DNA of 64,000 nt. Source: Pseudomonas sp. P8_241. GTDB taxonomy: Bacteria > Pseudomonadota > Gammaproteobacteria > Pseudomonadales > Pseudomonadaceae. Positions within the stretch are counted from its first letter, which is position 1, and every line of letters begins with the position of its first letter. The stretch is from positions 3,050,001 through 3,114,000 of the forward strand of contig NZ_CP125377.1 of the NCBI RefSeq assembly GCF_034008315.1. Direction: 5' to 3'. A program made the position numbers and the translations under genes. Below the pieces are notes generated by a model. It made no database searches, was not told the DNA's origin, and worked only from the letters and a program-made list of their open reading frames with translations. Below, in pieces: positions 34,464 to 43,543 of the stretch.

Positions 34464-37400
34464 ATGAGCGCAGATAGACTGGCGATGGTCGATCGCCTGG
34501 CACAGGCCGACCGTGCCGCCAAGGCGATGCCGCATGAAGATATCAATAGCCCCTTGACCCCTTGCCCGGCCCACCAGCCGGTACTGTTCGTGGTGCCGGT
34601 GCGTTATGCCCTGGGGGAAGAAAACGCCACCCAGGCCTGCTGCCAGCCCGGGGTTGGCACGCAGAGTCATCCCCTGGCGACACGGCGCCTGCGGGCCGGT
34701 TTTCTCTACCTGTGGCAAAACAACGGTCCGTTGAAACGCTATGCGGTCGCGGCAGATGGTTTGCTCAGCGAGCAAGCGCTGGAGGACGAGACGACCCTCT
34801 TGCAGAAGGGTAACGTGGCGGGGCTGGCCCTGGAAAAAATCCACGACGCCTGGATGCTCTACAGCGAGTTCCCGCTGAACGCCGAGCACTGCCAGTCGCT
34901 GAGCGACAGCCATGCCCAGCGCGCAGCGCACATGCGCCACGTGGCCTTGCGCACGGTGGCCGACGAGCTGCAAGCGCCCCATTGCCCGCCGCTGGCGAGC
35001 GCCGATCAAGTGCTGGCCGAACTCATCCCGGACACCTATGCCCGGTCGATGAAAGCGGATCAAAAACAGGGCGGTGAAGACACCGGCGCGCTGGGCGCCG
35101 CGGCGATGAAAGCCCCGACCCCGGCCAACATCAAGGCCTACACCGACGCCATGCACCGCGCCCGTGAGCGCGAACGTATCCTCGCCGAGTACCCCGACGC
35201 CAGCGATCAGCCGCCGGGTCAGTGGAGTGCCGAGCCGTGGGACGGGCAGGGCACCCGGGACTGGCTGGACCGCGCCAGATCCCAGGCCGGGCCCTTGTTC
35301 AGCGTGTTCGCCTGCCTGGACGACGATCTGGGCGTGCTGCGGGACATCAACCATGAGCAAGAGTGGCTGGAGGCGCGTCACGAACAGTGGCTGGGCGACA
35401 ACAACCTGCGCCTGAGCATTGGGGGTTCATTCGCAGCCTGATCAGCGAAGACGGCGCCGAGCTGGCCGGCACGCTCAGCTACCGATACAAGGATCGCGAC
35501 ATCAGCCTCACGCCCGAGCAGGGCGAGGTGATGCTCAAGGCCCAGCACCGGCTGGATGAGGAACTCAAGGCCGAAACCCGTGCCCGCCAGTACGGCGGCC
35601 AGCCCACACAGGCCGAGGTGGCCGCCCGCGATGCGCGCATCGCCGCCATCGTCGCCCCGGTGCGGGCGTTTATTCCGGCGGACTTGTACACCGAAGCGGA
35701 ATTCGTCGTCCGCGAGTACCGCGCGCAAAAGCACGCCAACCTCAACAACCATTTCTTGAGTGATAAAGTCAGCGAGTACATCGACCTCAAGGCGATGAAC
35801 ACCTGGCTCGAAGAGACCGCGCCGGCGCACTACCAGCAGATCGAGCAGCGTCACACCGCGTTGTTCGCCGACCGCGGCCAGTACCTCAAACGCTCGCGCA
35901 GCGGCACCTGGTTTGTCGATTACGACGACCTGGAGACCCGCCAGTGGCTGACCGAACTCGCCACCGGCTGCCTGACCGCCCAATGCATCCGCGCCCAGGG
36001 GGCCGAACAGTACGCCGACTATGTGCGCGCGGCGGACGGTGGTGCGCTGACGCACCTGTTCAACGCCTGGACACCCACGATCGACGCCGCCGTCAATAAC
36101 GTCAGCCGCCTGGGCGAACTGATGGCGGCACTGGCCGACGACAACCTCAATGCCACGCACCTGGCGCTGGCGCCATTGAGCAAGCCGATCCTGCACGACA
36201 TCGCGGCCATGGCCCGTGACGTCGGCAGCGCGTGGAGCGTGCTGGTCAAGCGGCTCGCGGCGGCCTTGCTGGTGCTCAAAGGCGATAAAGCCTTCAGCAA
36301 TGCCTGGCTGGGCATTTTCGTCGCCGCGCGTCTGGGCAGCGATGCGCGCTTGCAGTTCGGCGTCGAAGGGAGCCGGCAGCTGTGGAAACTGCTGGGACAA
36401 CAGGCCGACGCGTTGGACGGCTGGGTGAAAACCACCGGCAAGGCCATTGGGGCCGGGCGGGTGGAGCGGATCGTCAACTCACCGGCGGTGGCCAACAGCG
36501 GTGGCGTGGTGCCAGTGGCGGCGTTGTTGTTGAACGTGCTGAATGCGCAGAACTATTTGAGCGAGGCTGGGGTGGTGGAGGGGATGGACAGTCGACGGAT
36601 GTATGACACGGTGTCGGCGACGTTGTATGCGGGGGCGGCGTTGGTGGCGGTGATTGATCATCAGGTGCGGAAGGGGTTGGGGATTAAGGAAGTTGGGAAG
36701 GGACTGACAATGGCCCCGACGTTGACTCTGTTTGGTGGGGTGATTGGCGGGTTGTCTGCAGGTGCCGCGTATCAGGAGTTTAGATCGCTACAAAAGCAAC
36801 TAGAAGATGCCCAGAGCCGAATCGATCCATGGCTGGACATGCGCCAGACTGTGGTTGGTGGACAAATCACGGCCTTTGGCGCCCAGGCATTGTTGGGGGC
36901 TACTTACACAATGAAAGCCTTGGCGGGATCTATAACTGTCGAAACCGCCATCTTGCGCTATACGCTGTACCTGGGGCCGTTGAACTGGCTGATTGCCGTG
37001 CTGGGCGTGCTGCACTTGATCACTTGGGTCTTCGAGCAAACCCCGCTGCAAAACTTCCTCAACTTCTGTTGCTGGTCAAAAGCCCGGGCGCTCGACCTGG
37101 CCCCCATCGCAGCCAAAGCCCAGGAGGAAGAACTCGATAGGCTGTACTTCATCCTGTATGCACCTCGGGTCAGCATGCAAAGCAGCACGGAATCGACCCT
37201 GGGTAGTGGCGCGTCGGGCCTTGCCTTCGTCAGCGCCATCGAGGCCCTGACCATCGATTTACCGGGGGCCGAGCCCGGCAGTGCCTACCTGGAGCTGAGC
37301 ATGATCGGTGATCCCGTGGATACCCAGGCTTACCGCCATCTGATCAAGAACAGCCCCAACCAACATTTCAAGCCGCCGCGTCCCTGGCGGGACATGACGC

Positions 37401-37735
37401 CGCACTGGCTGGTCAGCAGCGTTTGCGAGTGGATACCGTTCAAGGACGGTCAGGGTCTGCGCTTGAGTGGTCCCTTCAAGTCGCTACGCGATGTCTTGGG
37501 CACAACCCCCAGCAGCGTTTCCCTGCGGTTGCGCTATCGCACGCCACTCCTCGCCATGCTCGGCGCCCAGACCTTCATCGGTGGCGAAGCAGGGCTGGCC
37601 TTTACCTTGAGCGACAGCACCGGCGTGATCGCGCTGCGGAACGACCCGACGCCTGAGCTGGATCGTGTTCCGCGCTACCGGCTCGGCGAAGATCATCCCG
37701 GTGCCTCTTACCTGCAACCCAAGGACAAACCATGA
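34464..37735 (+). pseudogene. VasX-like type VI secretion effector (BTH_I2691 family), frameshifted
   Basis: ATG at 34464 with AAGGAG 5 bases upstream. The N-terminal part has the VasX N-region pattern (CPAHQPVLFVVPVRYALGE then LRAGFLYLWQNNGPLKRYAV). At 35421-35425 a tract of five G ends the first frame after LRLSIGG; with six G it continues FIRSLISEDGAELAGTLSYR to a total of exactly 1090 residues. The C-terminal half carries several hydrophobic segments (VVPVAALLLNVLNAQNYL, TLYAGAALVAVIDH, LTLFGGVIGGLSAGAAY, YLGPLNWLIAVLGVLHLITW), as in the pore-forming VasX group that depolarises target membranes. Its last codons overlap the first DUF6708 gene. No vgrG or PAAR gene is adjacent, so it is an orphan. 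Phase variation or sequencing error are alternatives to true decay. Confidence 0.8.
35421..35425 (+). repeat. Five-G tract at the effector frameshift
   Basis: One more G restores a single open frame of 1091 codons including the stop. Confidence 0.8.
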
Positions 37736-38676
37736 GCACGCCCGAGGCAGGCACCACAAAAAAACGGCTGATGTCGCGCAATGATTATTTGGCGCCGCTG
37801 CCCATCCCTACGGGAGAAAAGCCGTGTGATGTGCTCAACATCATTTGGCGCAAGAATGAGGTGTTTCTGGATGTCGGCAACTACAGCATTGGTTCAGCGG
37901 TGATGGTGCTCTGGCCGATGGTGGTACTGTTTGCATTTATGGGTTATCTGTTCAGAAATGATCACGATGAAATGCACCTTTTTGCGGTGATGACCACCAT
38001 CATTATTGGTGTGCCTACCGTTCTCTTGATCCAGGCCCTATTCCGCGAAGTACCGCTCCCTGTGCGCTTCAACCGCCAACGCCGCGAAGTCTGCGTCCCA
38101 CGCGATAACGGCGAATACTGGCTCGTCCCCTGGGAAAGCGTGACCGCCGCCGCCACTCAGCACTCTTCCGTCAGCCAGGCTGGCCGCAACACGATGGGCT
38201 TGCTGGTCATCGGCTTCGAGAATCCCGATCCCCACGCCGAGGAAGACAACAAGCACTTTTCGCTGGGCTTCAACTGCGGCGGCGGCACCACGGCGATGGC
38301 GTTGTGGGAGTGCATGCGCAGCTACATGGAGATCGGGCCGGACGTTGTCGAGGATCAGACAGCACGTTTCGACCGCTCGAAAGGGATTTGGGCAACCTAT
38401 CTGGATGATCTGGTAAAGGCCGCGAAGCTCAGGGGTTGGCTGGTAACTGCCTTGTGGGAGGGATTCTGCGGAATTTTTATCTTCAATACCTTACTGATCG
38501 ACGTGCTGGAACGTTGGAAGCTAAACCCGCCGCCGGATCTGACCCACCCCGATATCATCGAATGGTCCAAACCACTCCCCCCGGAACAATGGGCCAAACG
38601 CTCCCCGGAACTGGAAGCCGCCATCGCCAAACGCGAGGCTGAACTCGCTACCCAGCAAGAGCGAGAGCTGGCGTGA
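37732..38676 (+). CDS. DUF6708-type membrane protein 1 (inferred effector immunity)
   Basis: 314 residues, first copy after the effector, overlapping its stop (ATGA). Common N-terminus MSTPEAGTTKKRL and RNDYLAPLPIPTGEKPCDVL. Variable segment A forms two membrane helices (VLWPMVVLFAFMGYLFRN, FAVMTTIIIGVPTVLLIQAL). A near-invariant core follows (RFNRQRREVCVPRDNGEYWL, GLLVIGFENPDPHAEEDNKH F). Variable segment B contains a third helix (LVTALWEGFCGIFIFNTLLI). The C-terminus has DIIEWSKPLPPEQWAK. Family identity is from recalled pattern. An inner-membrane protein beside a membrane-acting toxin fits an immunity role. Confidence 0.7.
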   Translation: MSTPEAGTTKKRLMSRNDYLAPLPIPTGEKPCDVLNIIWRKNEVFLDVGNYSIGSAVMVLWPMVVLFAFMGYLFRNDHDEMHLFAVMTTIIIGVPTVLLIQALFREVPLPVRFNRQRREVCVPRDNGEYWLVPWESVTAAATQHSSVSQAGRNTMGLLVIGFENPDPHAEEDNKHFSLGFNCGGGTTAMALWECMRSYMEIGPDVVEDQTARFDRSKGIWATYLDDLVKAAKLRGWLVTALWEGFCGIFIFNTLLIDVLERWKLNPPPDLTHPDIIEWSKPLPPEQWAKRSPELEAAIAKREAELATQQERELA

Positions 38677-38879
38677 CGACAAATCCTCAAGGCCGGTTGC
38701 CCAGCAGCGTTTCCCTGCGGTTGCGCTATCGCACGCCACTCCTCGCCATGCTTGGCGCCCCGACCTTCATCGGCGGCGAAGCAGGGCTGGCCTTTACCCT
38801 GAACGATCGTGTCCCGCGCTACCGGCTCGGCGAAGATCATCCCGGCGCCTCTTACCTGCAACCCAGGGACAAACCATGA
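38673..38879 (+). CDS. Effector C-terminal duplicate, unit 2 (short form)
   Basis: 68 codons from GTG, the start overlapping the stop of immunity gene 1 (GTGA) and the stop overlapping the next ATG. First residues MTTNPQGRLP come from the immunity 3' flank; the rest is the effector C-terminus from SSVSLRLRYR on. It lacks 16 codons (STGVIALRNDPTPEL region). Probably a duplication by-product whose translation carries ribosomes into the next gene. Confidence 0.5.
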   Translation: MTTNPQGRLPSSVSLRLRYRTPLLAMLGAPTFIGGEAGLAFTLNDRVPRYRLGEDHPGASYLQPRDKP

Positions 38880-39821
38880 GCACGCCCGAGGCAGGCACCA
38901 CAAAACAACGGCTGTTGTCGCGCAATGATTATTTGGCGCCGCTGCCCATCCCTACGGGAGAAAAGCCGTGTGATGTGCTCAACATCATCTGGCGCAAGAA
39001 CGAGGTGTTTCTGGATGTCGGCAACTACAGCATTGGTTCGGCGGTAATGGTGCTATGGCCGATGGTGATGCTGTTTTAATCATGGCGTACTTCGAAATCA
39101 CGAAATTCGCCTCTGGAGATTTTATGGCAGGATAGCTGGCTCAATCATCACTGGCATCCCAGCGCTGTTTCTGATCCAAGGCCTCTTCCGCGAAGTCCCC
39201 CTACCCATACGCTTCAACCGCCAACGCCGCGAAGTCTGTGTCCCACGCGATAACGGCGAATACTGGCTCGTCCCCTGGGAAAGCGTGACCGCCGCCGCCA
39301 CTCAGCACTCTTCCGTCAGCCAGGCTGGCCGCAACACGATGGGCTTGCTGGTCATCGGCTTCGAGAATCCCGATCCCCACGCCGAGGAAGACAACAAGCA
39401 CTTTTCGCAGGGCTTCCACTGCGGCGGCGGCACCACGGCGATGGCGTTGTGGGAGTGCATGCGCAGCTACATGGAGATCGGGCCGGACGTTGTCGAGGAT
39501 CAGACAGCACGTTTCGACCGCTCGAAAGGGATTTGGGCAACCTATCTGGATGATCTGGTAAAGGCCGCGAAGCTCAGGGGTTGGCTGGTAACTGCCTTGT
39601 GGGAGGGATTCTGCGGAATTTTTATCTTCAATACCTTACTGATCGACGTGCTGGAACGTTGGAAGCTAAACCCGCCGCCGGACCTGATCCACCCCGATAT
39701 CATCGAATGGTCCAAACCACTCCCCCCGGAACAATGGGCCAAACGCTCCCCGAAACTCGAAGCCGCCATCGCCAACCGCGAGGCTGAACTCGCTAGCCAG
39801 CAAGAGCGAGAGCCGGCTTGA
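38876..39821 (+). pseudogene. DUF6708-type membrane protein 2, disrupted
   Basis: The common N-terminus is read from 38876 but stops after VMVLWPMVMLF at 39079, where copy 5 has one more T (…CTGTTTTTAATC). Further small insertions and deletions follow up to about 39145 relative to copy 5. The core resumes in frame with the terminal stop at 39821, and the B segment (PDVVEDQTARFDRSKGIWAT) is identical to that of copy 1. So the A segment is copy-5-like and damaged, the B segment copy-1-like. Confidence 0.8.
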
Positions 39822-40024
39822 CGATGAATCCTCAAGGCCGGTTGCCCGGCAGCGTTTCCCTGCGGTTGCGCTATCGCACGCCACTCCTCGCCATGCTCGG
39901 CGCCCAGACCTTCATCGGCGGCGAAGCAGGGCTGGCCTTTACCCTGAACGATCGTGTCCCGCGCTACCGGCTCGGCGAAGATCATCCCGGTGCCTCTTAT
40001 CTGCAACCCAGGGACAAACCATGA
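39818..40024 (+). CDS. Effector C-terminal duplicate, unit 3 (short form)
   Basis: 68 codons from TTG overlapping the stop before it (TTGA); begins MTMNPQGRLPGSVSLRLRYR and ends YLQPRDKP. Same 16-codon deletion as unit 2. Coupled to the next gene by ATGA. Confidence 0.5.
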   Translation: MTMNPQGRLPGSVSLRLRYRTPLLAMLGAQTFIGGEAGLAFTLNDRVPRYRLGEDHPGASYLQPRDKP

Positions 40025-40944
40025 GCACGCCCGAGGCAGGCACCACAAAAAAACGGCTGTTGTCGCGCAACGATTATTTGGCGCCGCTGCCCATCCCTAC
40101 GGGAGAAAAGTCGTGTGATGTGCTCAACATCATTTGGCGCAAGAACGAGGTGTTTCTGGATGTCGGCAACTACAGCATCGGTTCGGCGGTGATGACCATT
40201 TGGCCGGGGGTGATGTTGTTTATTTTAATGAACTACATCAATCCCGACCCCCTGATCTGGGGAGGAGGGTTGATCATCATGGGTATCCCTATCTGTTTTG
40301 TAATCCAAGGCCTCTTCCGCGAAGTCCCCCTACCCATACGCTTCAACCGCCAACGCCGCGAAGTCTGCGTCCCACGCGATAACGGCGAATACTGGCTCGT
40401 CCCCTGGGAAAGCGTGACCGCCGCCGCCACTCAGCACTCTTCCGTCAGCCAGGCTGGCCGCAACACGATGGGCTTGCTGGTCATCGGCTTCGAGAATCCG
40501 GATCCCCATGCAGAGGAAGACAACAAGCACTTTTCGCTGGGCTTCCACTGCGGCGGCGGCACCACGGCCATGGCGTTGTGGGAGTGCATGCGCAGCTACA
40601 TGGAGATCGGGCCGGCAGCAGCGCCGGAGGCGGCTGCGCTCAACTCCGGAGCGAACCTGCGCTACTACATCGATTACATGAGCGACAAGGCCAAAGAGCG
40701 CGGTTGGATTTTGACGCTGTTGTGGGAGGGCGTGTTCGGCGTATTCATCTTCAATGCTCCTCTCGCCACCTATCTGCAAAGGAAAAAGCTGTACCCACCG
40801 CCCGACCTGCTCTATCCCGACATCATCGAATGGTCCAAACCACTCCCCCCGGAACAATGGGCCAAACCCTCCCCGAAACTCGAAGCCGCCATCGCCAAAC
40901 GCGAGGCTGAACTCGCTACCCAGCAAGAGCGAGAGCCGGCGTGA
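40021..40944 (+). CDS. DUF6708-type membrane protein 3 (inferred immunity)
   Basis: 307 residues, intact. Shares the N-terminus and core of the other copies. Segment A is its own (MTIWPGVMLFILMNYINPD, GGGLIIMGIPICFVIQGLF). Segment B (PAAAPEAAALNSGANLRYYI, GWILTLLWEGVFGVFIFNAP) is shared with copy 6. Three predicted membrane helices as in copy 1. Confidence 0.7.
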   Translation: MSTPEAGTTKKRLLSRNDYLAPLPIPTGEKSCDVLNIIWRKNEVFLDVGNYSIGSAVMTIWPGVMLFILMNYINPDPLIWGGGLIIMGIPICFVIQGLFREVPLPIRFNRQRREVCVPRDNGEYWLVPWESVTAAATQHSSVSQAGRNTMGLLVIGFENPDPHAEEDNKHFSLGFHCGGGTTAMALWECMRSYMEIGPAAAPEAAALNSGANLRYYIDYMSDKAKERGWILTLLWEGVFGVFIFNAPLATYLQRKKLYPPPDLLYPDIIEWSKPLPPEQWAKPSPKLEAAIAKREAELATQQEREPA

Positions 40945-41195
40945 CGACGAATCCTCAAGGCCGGTTGCCCAGCAGCGTTTCCCTGCGGTTGCGCTATCGC
41001 ACGCCACTCCTCGCCATGCTCGGCGCCCCGACCTTCATCGGCGGCGAAGCAGGGCTGGCCTTTACCTTGAGCGACAGCACCGGCGTGATCGCGCTGCGGA
41101 ACGACCCGACACCTGAGCTGGATCGTGTCCCGCGTTACCGGCTGGGCGAAGATCATCCCGGTGCCTCTTACCTGCAACCCAAGGACAAACCATGA
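40941..41195 (+). CDS. Effector C-terminal duplicate, unit 4 (long form)
   Basis: 84 codons from GTG overlapping the preceding stop. Retains SDSTGVIALRNDPTPEL as in the full effector and ends YLQPKDKP. Coupled to the next gene by ATGA. Confidence 0.5.
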   Translation: MTTNPQGRLPSSVSLRLRYRTPLLAMLGAPTFIGGEAGLAFTLSDSTGVIALRNDPTPELDRVPRYRLGEDHPGASYLQPKDKP

Positions 41196-42121
41196 GCACG
41201 CCCGAGGCAGGCACCACAAAAAAACGGCTGTTGTCGCGCAATGATTATTTGGCGCCGCTGCCCATCCCTACGGGAGAAAAGTCGTGTGATGTGCTCAACA
41301 TCATCTGGCGCAAGAACGAGGTGTTTCTCGACATCGGCAATTACAGCATTGGTTCAGCGGTGATGGTGCTCTGGCCGATGGTGGTACTGTTTGCATTTAT
41401 GGGTTATCTGTTCAGAAATGATCACGATGAAATGCACCTTTTTGCGGTGATGACCACCATCATTATTGGTGTGCCTACCGTTCTCTTGATCCAGGCCCTA
41501 TTCCGCGAAGTACCGCTCCCTGTGCGCTTCAACCGCCAACGCCGCGAAGTCTGTGTCCCACGCGATAACGGCGAATACTGGCTCGTCCCCTGGGAAAGCG
41601 TGACCGCCGCCGCCACTCAGCACTCTTCCGTCAGCCAGGCTGGCCGCAACACGATGGGCTTGCTGGTCATCGGCTTCGAGAATCCGGATCCCCATGCAGA
41701 GGAAGACAACAAGCACTTTTCGCTGGGCTTCAACTGCGGCGGCGGCACCACGGCGATGGCGTTGTGGGAGTGCATGCGCAGCTACATGGAAGTAGGGTCG
41801 GAGGCTGTACCTGATAGCCGAGTAGGAATTGCACCCTACGAAGAAACGCAAATCGGTTCGATCATTTCTGACCTGCGCAAGGGGGACCTCATAGGTGTTT
41901 TATGGGGGATATTCTGCATTACGATTTTGGGGACGTACCTGGCGGAGAAAGTTCAGAATTTGAAGCTTTCACATCCGCCTGATCTGCCTTATCCCGACAT
42001 CATCGAATGGTCCAAACCACTCCCCCCGGAACAATGGGCCAAACGCTCCCCGGAACTGGAAGCCGCCATCGCCAAACGCGAGGCTGAACTCGCTACCCAG
42101 CAAGAGCGAGAGCTGGCGTGA
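41192..42121 (+). CDS. DUF6708-type membrane protein 4 (inferred immunity)
   Basis: 309 residues, intact. Segment A is identical to copy 1 (VLFAFMGYLFRNDHDEMHLF) including the downstream PLPVRF variant. Segment B is unique: VGSEAVPDSRVGIAPYEETQ and LIGVLWGIFCITILGTYLAE. A clear hybrid of a shared front and a private back. Confidence 0.7.
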   Translation: MSTPEAGTTKKRLLSRNDYLAPLPIPTGEKSCDVLNIIWRKNEVFLDIGNYSIGSAVMVLWPMVVLFAFMGYLFRNDHDEMHLFAVMTTIIIGVPTVLLIQALFREVPLPVRFNRQRREVCVPRDNGEYWLVPWESVTAAATQHSSVSQAGRNTMGLLVIGFENPDPHAEEDNKHFSLGFNCGGGTTAMALWECMRSYMEVGSEAVPDSRVGIAPYEETQIGSIISDLRKGDLIGVLWGIFCITILGTYLAEKVQNLKLSHPPDLPYPDIIEWSKPLPPEQWAKRSPELEAAIAKREAELATQQERELA

Positions 42122-42324
42122 CGACGAATCCTCAAGGCCGGTTGTCCAACAGCGTTTCCCTGCGGTTGCGCTATCGCACGCCACTCCTCGCCATGCTCGG
42201 CGTCCCGACCTTCATCGGCGGCGAAGCAGGGCTGGCCTTTACCCTGAACGATCGTGTCCCGCGCTACCGGCTCGGCGAGGATCATCCCGGCGCCTCTTAC
42301 CTGCAACCCAGGGACAAACCATGA
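42118..42324 (+). CDS. Effector C-terminal duplicate, unit 5 (short form)
   Basis: 68 codons from GTG; begins MTTNPQGRLSNSVSLRLRYR and ends YLQPRDKP, with the same 16-codon deletion as units 2 and 3. Overlaps neighbours at both ends. Confidence 0.5.
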   Translation: MTTNPQGRLSNSVSLRLRYRTPLLAMLGVPTFIGGEAGLAFTLNDRVPRYRLGEDHPGASYLQPRDKP

Positions 42325-43292
42325 GCACGCCCGAGGCAGGCACCACAAAAAAACGGCTGTTGTCGCGCAATGATTATTTGGCGCCGCTGCCCATCCCTAC
42401 CGGAGAAAAGCCGTGTGATGTGCTCAACATCATCTGGCGCAAGAATGAGGTGTTTATCGATATCGGCAACTACAGCATTGGTTCGGCGGTAATGGTGCTA
42501 TGGCCGATGGTGATGCTGTTTTTAATCATGGCGTACTTCACACGAAATATCGCCTCTGGAGATTTTAGCCAAGACATATTGATAGCTGGCTCAATCATCA
42601 CTGGCATCCCAGCGCTGTTTCTGATCCAAGGCCTCTTCCGCGAAGTCCCCCTACCCATACGCTTCAACCGCCAACGCCGCGAAGTCTGTGTCCCACGCGA
42701 TAACGGCGAATACTGGCTCGTCCCCTGGGAAAGCGTGACCGCCGCCGCCACACAGCACTCTTCCGTCAGCCAGGCTGGCCGCAACACGATGGGCTTGCTG
42801 GTCATCGGCTTCGAGAATCCGGATCCCCATGCAGAGGAAGACAACAAGCACTTTTCGCTGGGCTTCCACTGCGGCGGCGGCACCACGGCGATGGCGTTGT
42901 GGGAGTGCATGCGCAGCTACATGGAGATCGGGCTGCAAGTTCTCCCGTTAACCAATGATTTTGAAGGGGAGCGAGAGAGACTGCGTGGAAGGAATGTTTT
43001 CTGGGGTGTTTTCTGTGACTACTTGAATGGCATCAGACAACATCTGGCAGCCTGGGAAATTGACAAGGCATTGTGGCTTATCATCGGCGCCGTACTGTTC
43101 GGGGCACCGCTGGCAATGATGCTGCAAGCGTGGAAATTGTCACCGCCACCCGCGTTGACCCACCCCGATATCATCGAATGGTCCAAACCACTCCCCCCGG
43201 AACAATCGGCCAAACGCTCCCCGGAACTGGAAGCCGCCATCGCCAAACGCGAGGCTGAGCTCGCTACCCAGCAAGAGCGAGAGCCGGCTTGA
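42321..43292 (+). CDS. DUF6708-type membrane protein 5 (inferred immunity)
   Basis: 323 residues, the longest copy. Segment A: VMLFLIMAYFTRNIASGDFS, QDILIAGSIITGIPALFLIQ. Segment B is unique and longer: QVLPLTNDFEGERERLRGRN, LWLIIGAVLFGAPLAMMLQA. Core and termini as in the other copies, except PPEQSAK for PPEQWAK. Confidence 0.7.
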   Translation: MSTPEAGTTKKRLLSRNDYLAPLPIPTGEKPCDVLNIIWRKNEVFIDIGNYSIGSAVMVLWPMVMLFLIMAYFTRNIASGDFSQDILIAGSIITGIPALFLIQGLFREVPLPIRFNRQRREVCVPRDNGEYWLVPWESVTAAATQHSSVSQAGRNTMGLLVIGFENPDPHAEEDNKHFSLGFHCGGGTTAMALWECMRSYMEIGLQVLPLTNDFEGERERLRGRNVFWGVFCDYLNGIRQHLAAWEIDKALWLIIGAVLFGAPLAMMLQAWKLSPPPALTHPDIIEWSKPLPPEQSAKRSPELEAAIAKREAELATQQEREPA

Positions 43293-43543
43293 CGACGAAT
43301 CCTCAAGGCCGGTTGTCCAGCAGCGTTTCCCTGCGGTTGCGCTATCGCACGCCACTCCTCGCCATGCTTGGTGCCCAGACCTTCATCGGTGGCGAAGCAG
43401 GGCTGGCCTTTACCTTGAGCGACAGCACCGGCGTGATCGCGCTGCGGAACGACCCGACGCCTGAGCTGGATCGTGTCCCGCGATACCGGCTCGGCGAAGA
43501 TCATCCCGGCGCCTCTTACCTGCAACCCAAGGACAAACCATGA
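43289..43543 (+). CDS. Effector C-terminal duplicate, unit 6 (long form)
   Basis: 84 codons from TTG overlapping the preceding stop; retains SDSTGVIALRNDPTPEL and ends YLQPKDKP. Coupled to the next gene by ATGA. Confidence 0.5.
   Translation: MTTNPQGRLSSSVSLRLRYRTPLLAMLGAQTFIGGEAGLAFTLSDSTGVIALRNDPTPELDRVPRYRLGEDHPGASYLQPKDKP

Noticed and set aside
35378-36400. 340-codon minus-strand frame opposite the effector
   Set aside because: Antisense shadow with no start signal or domain; the effector reads on the plus strand.
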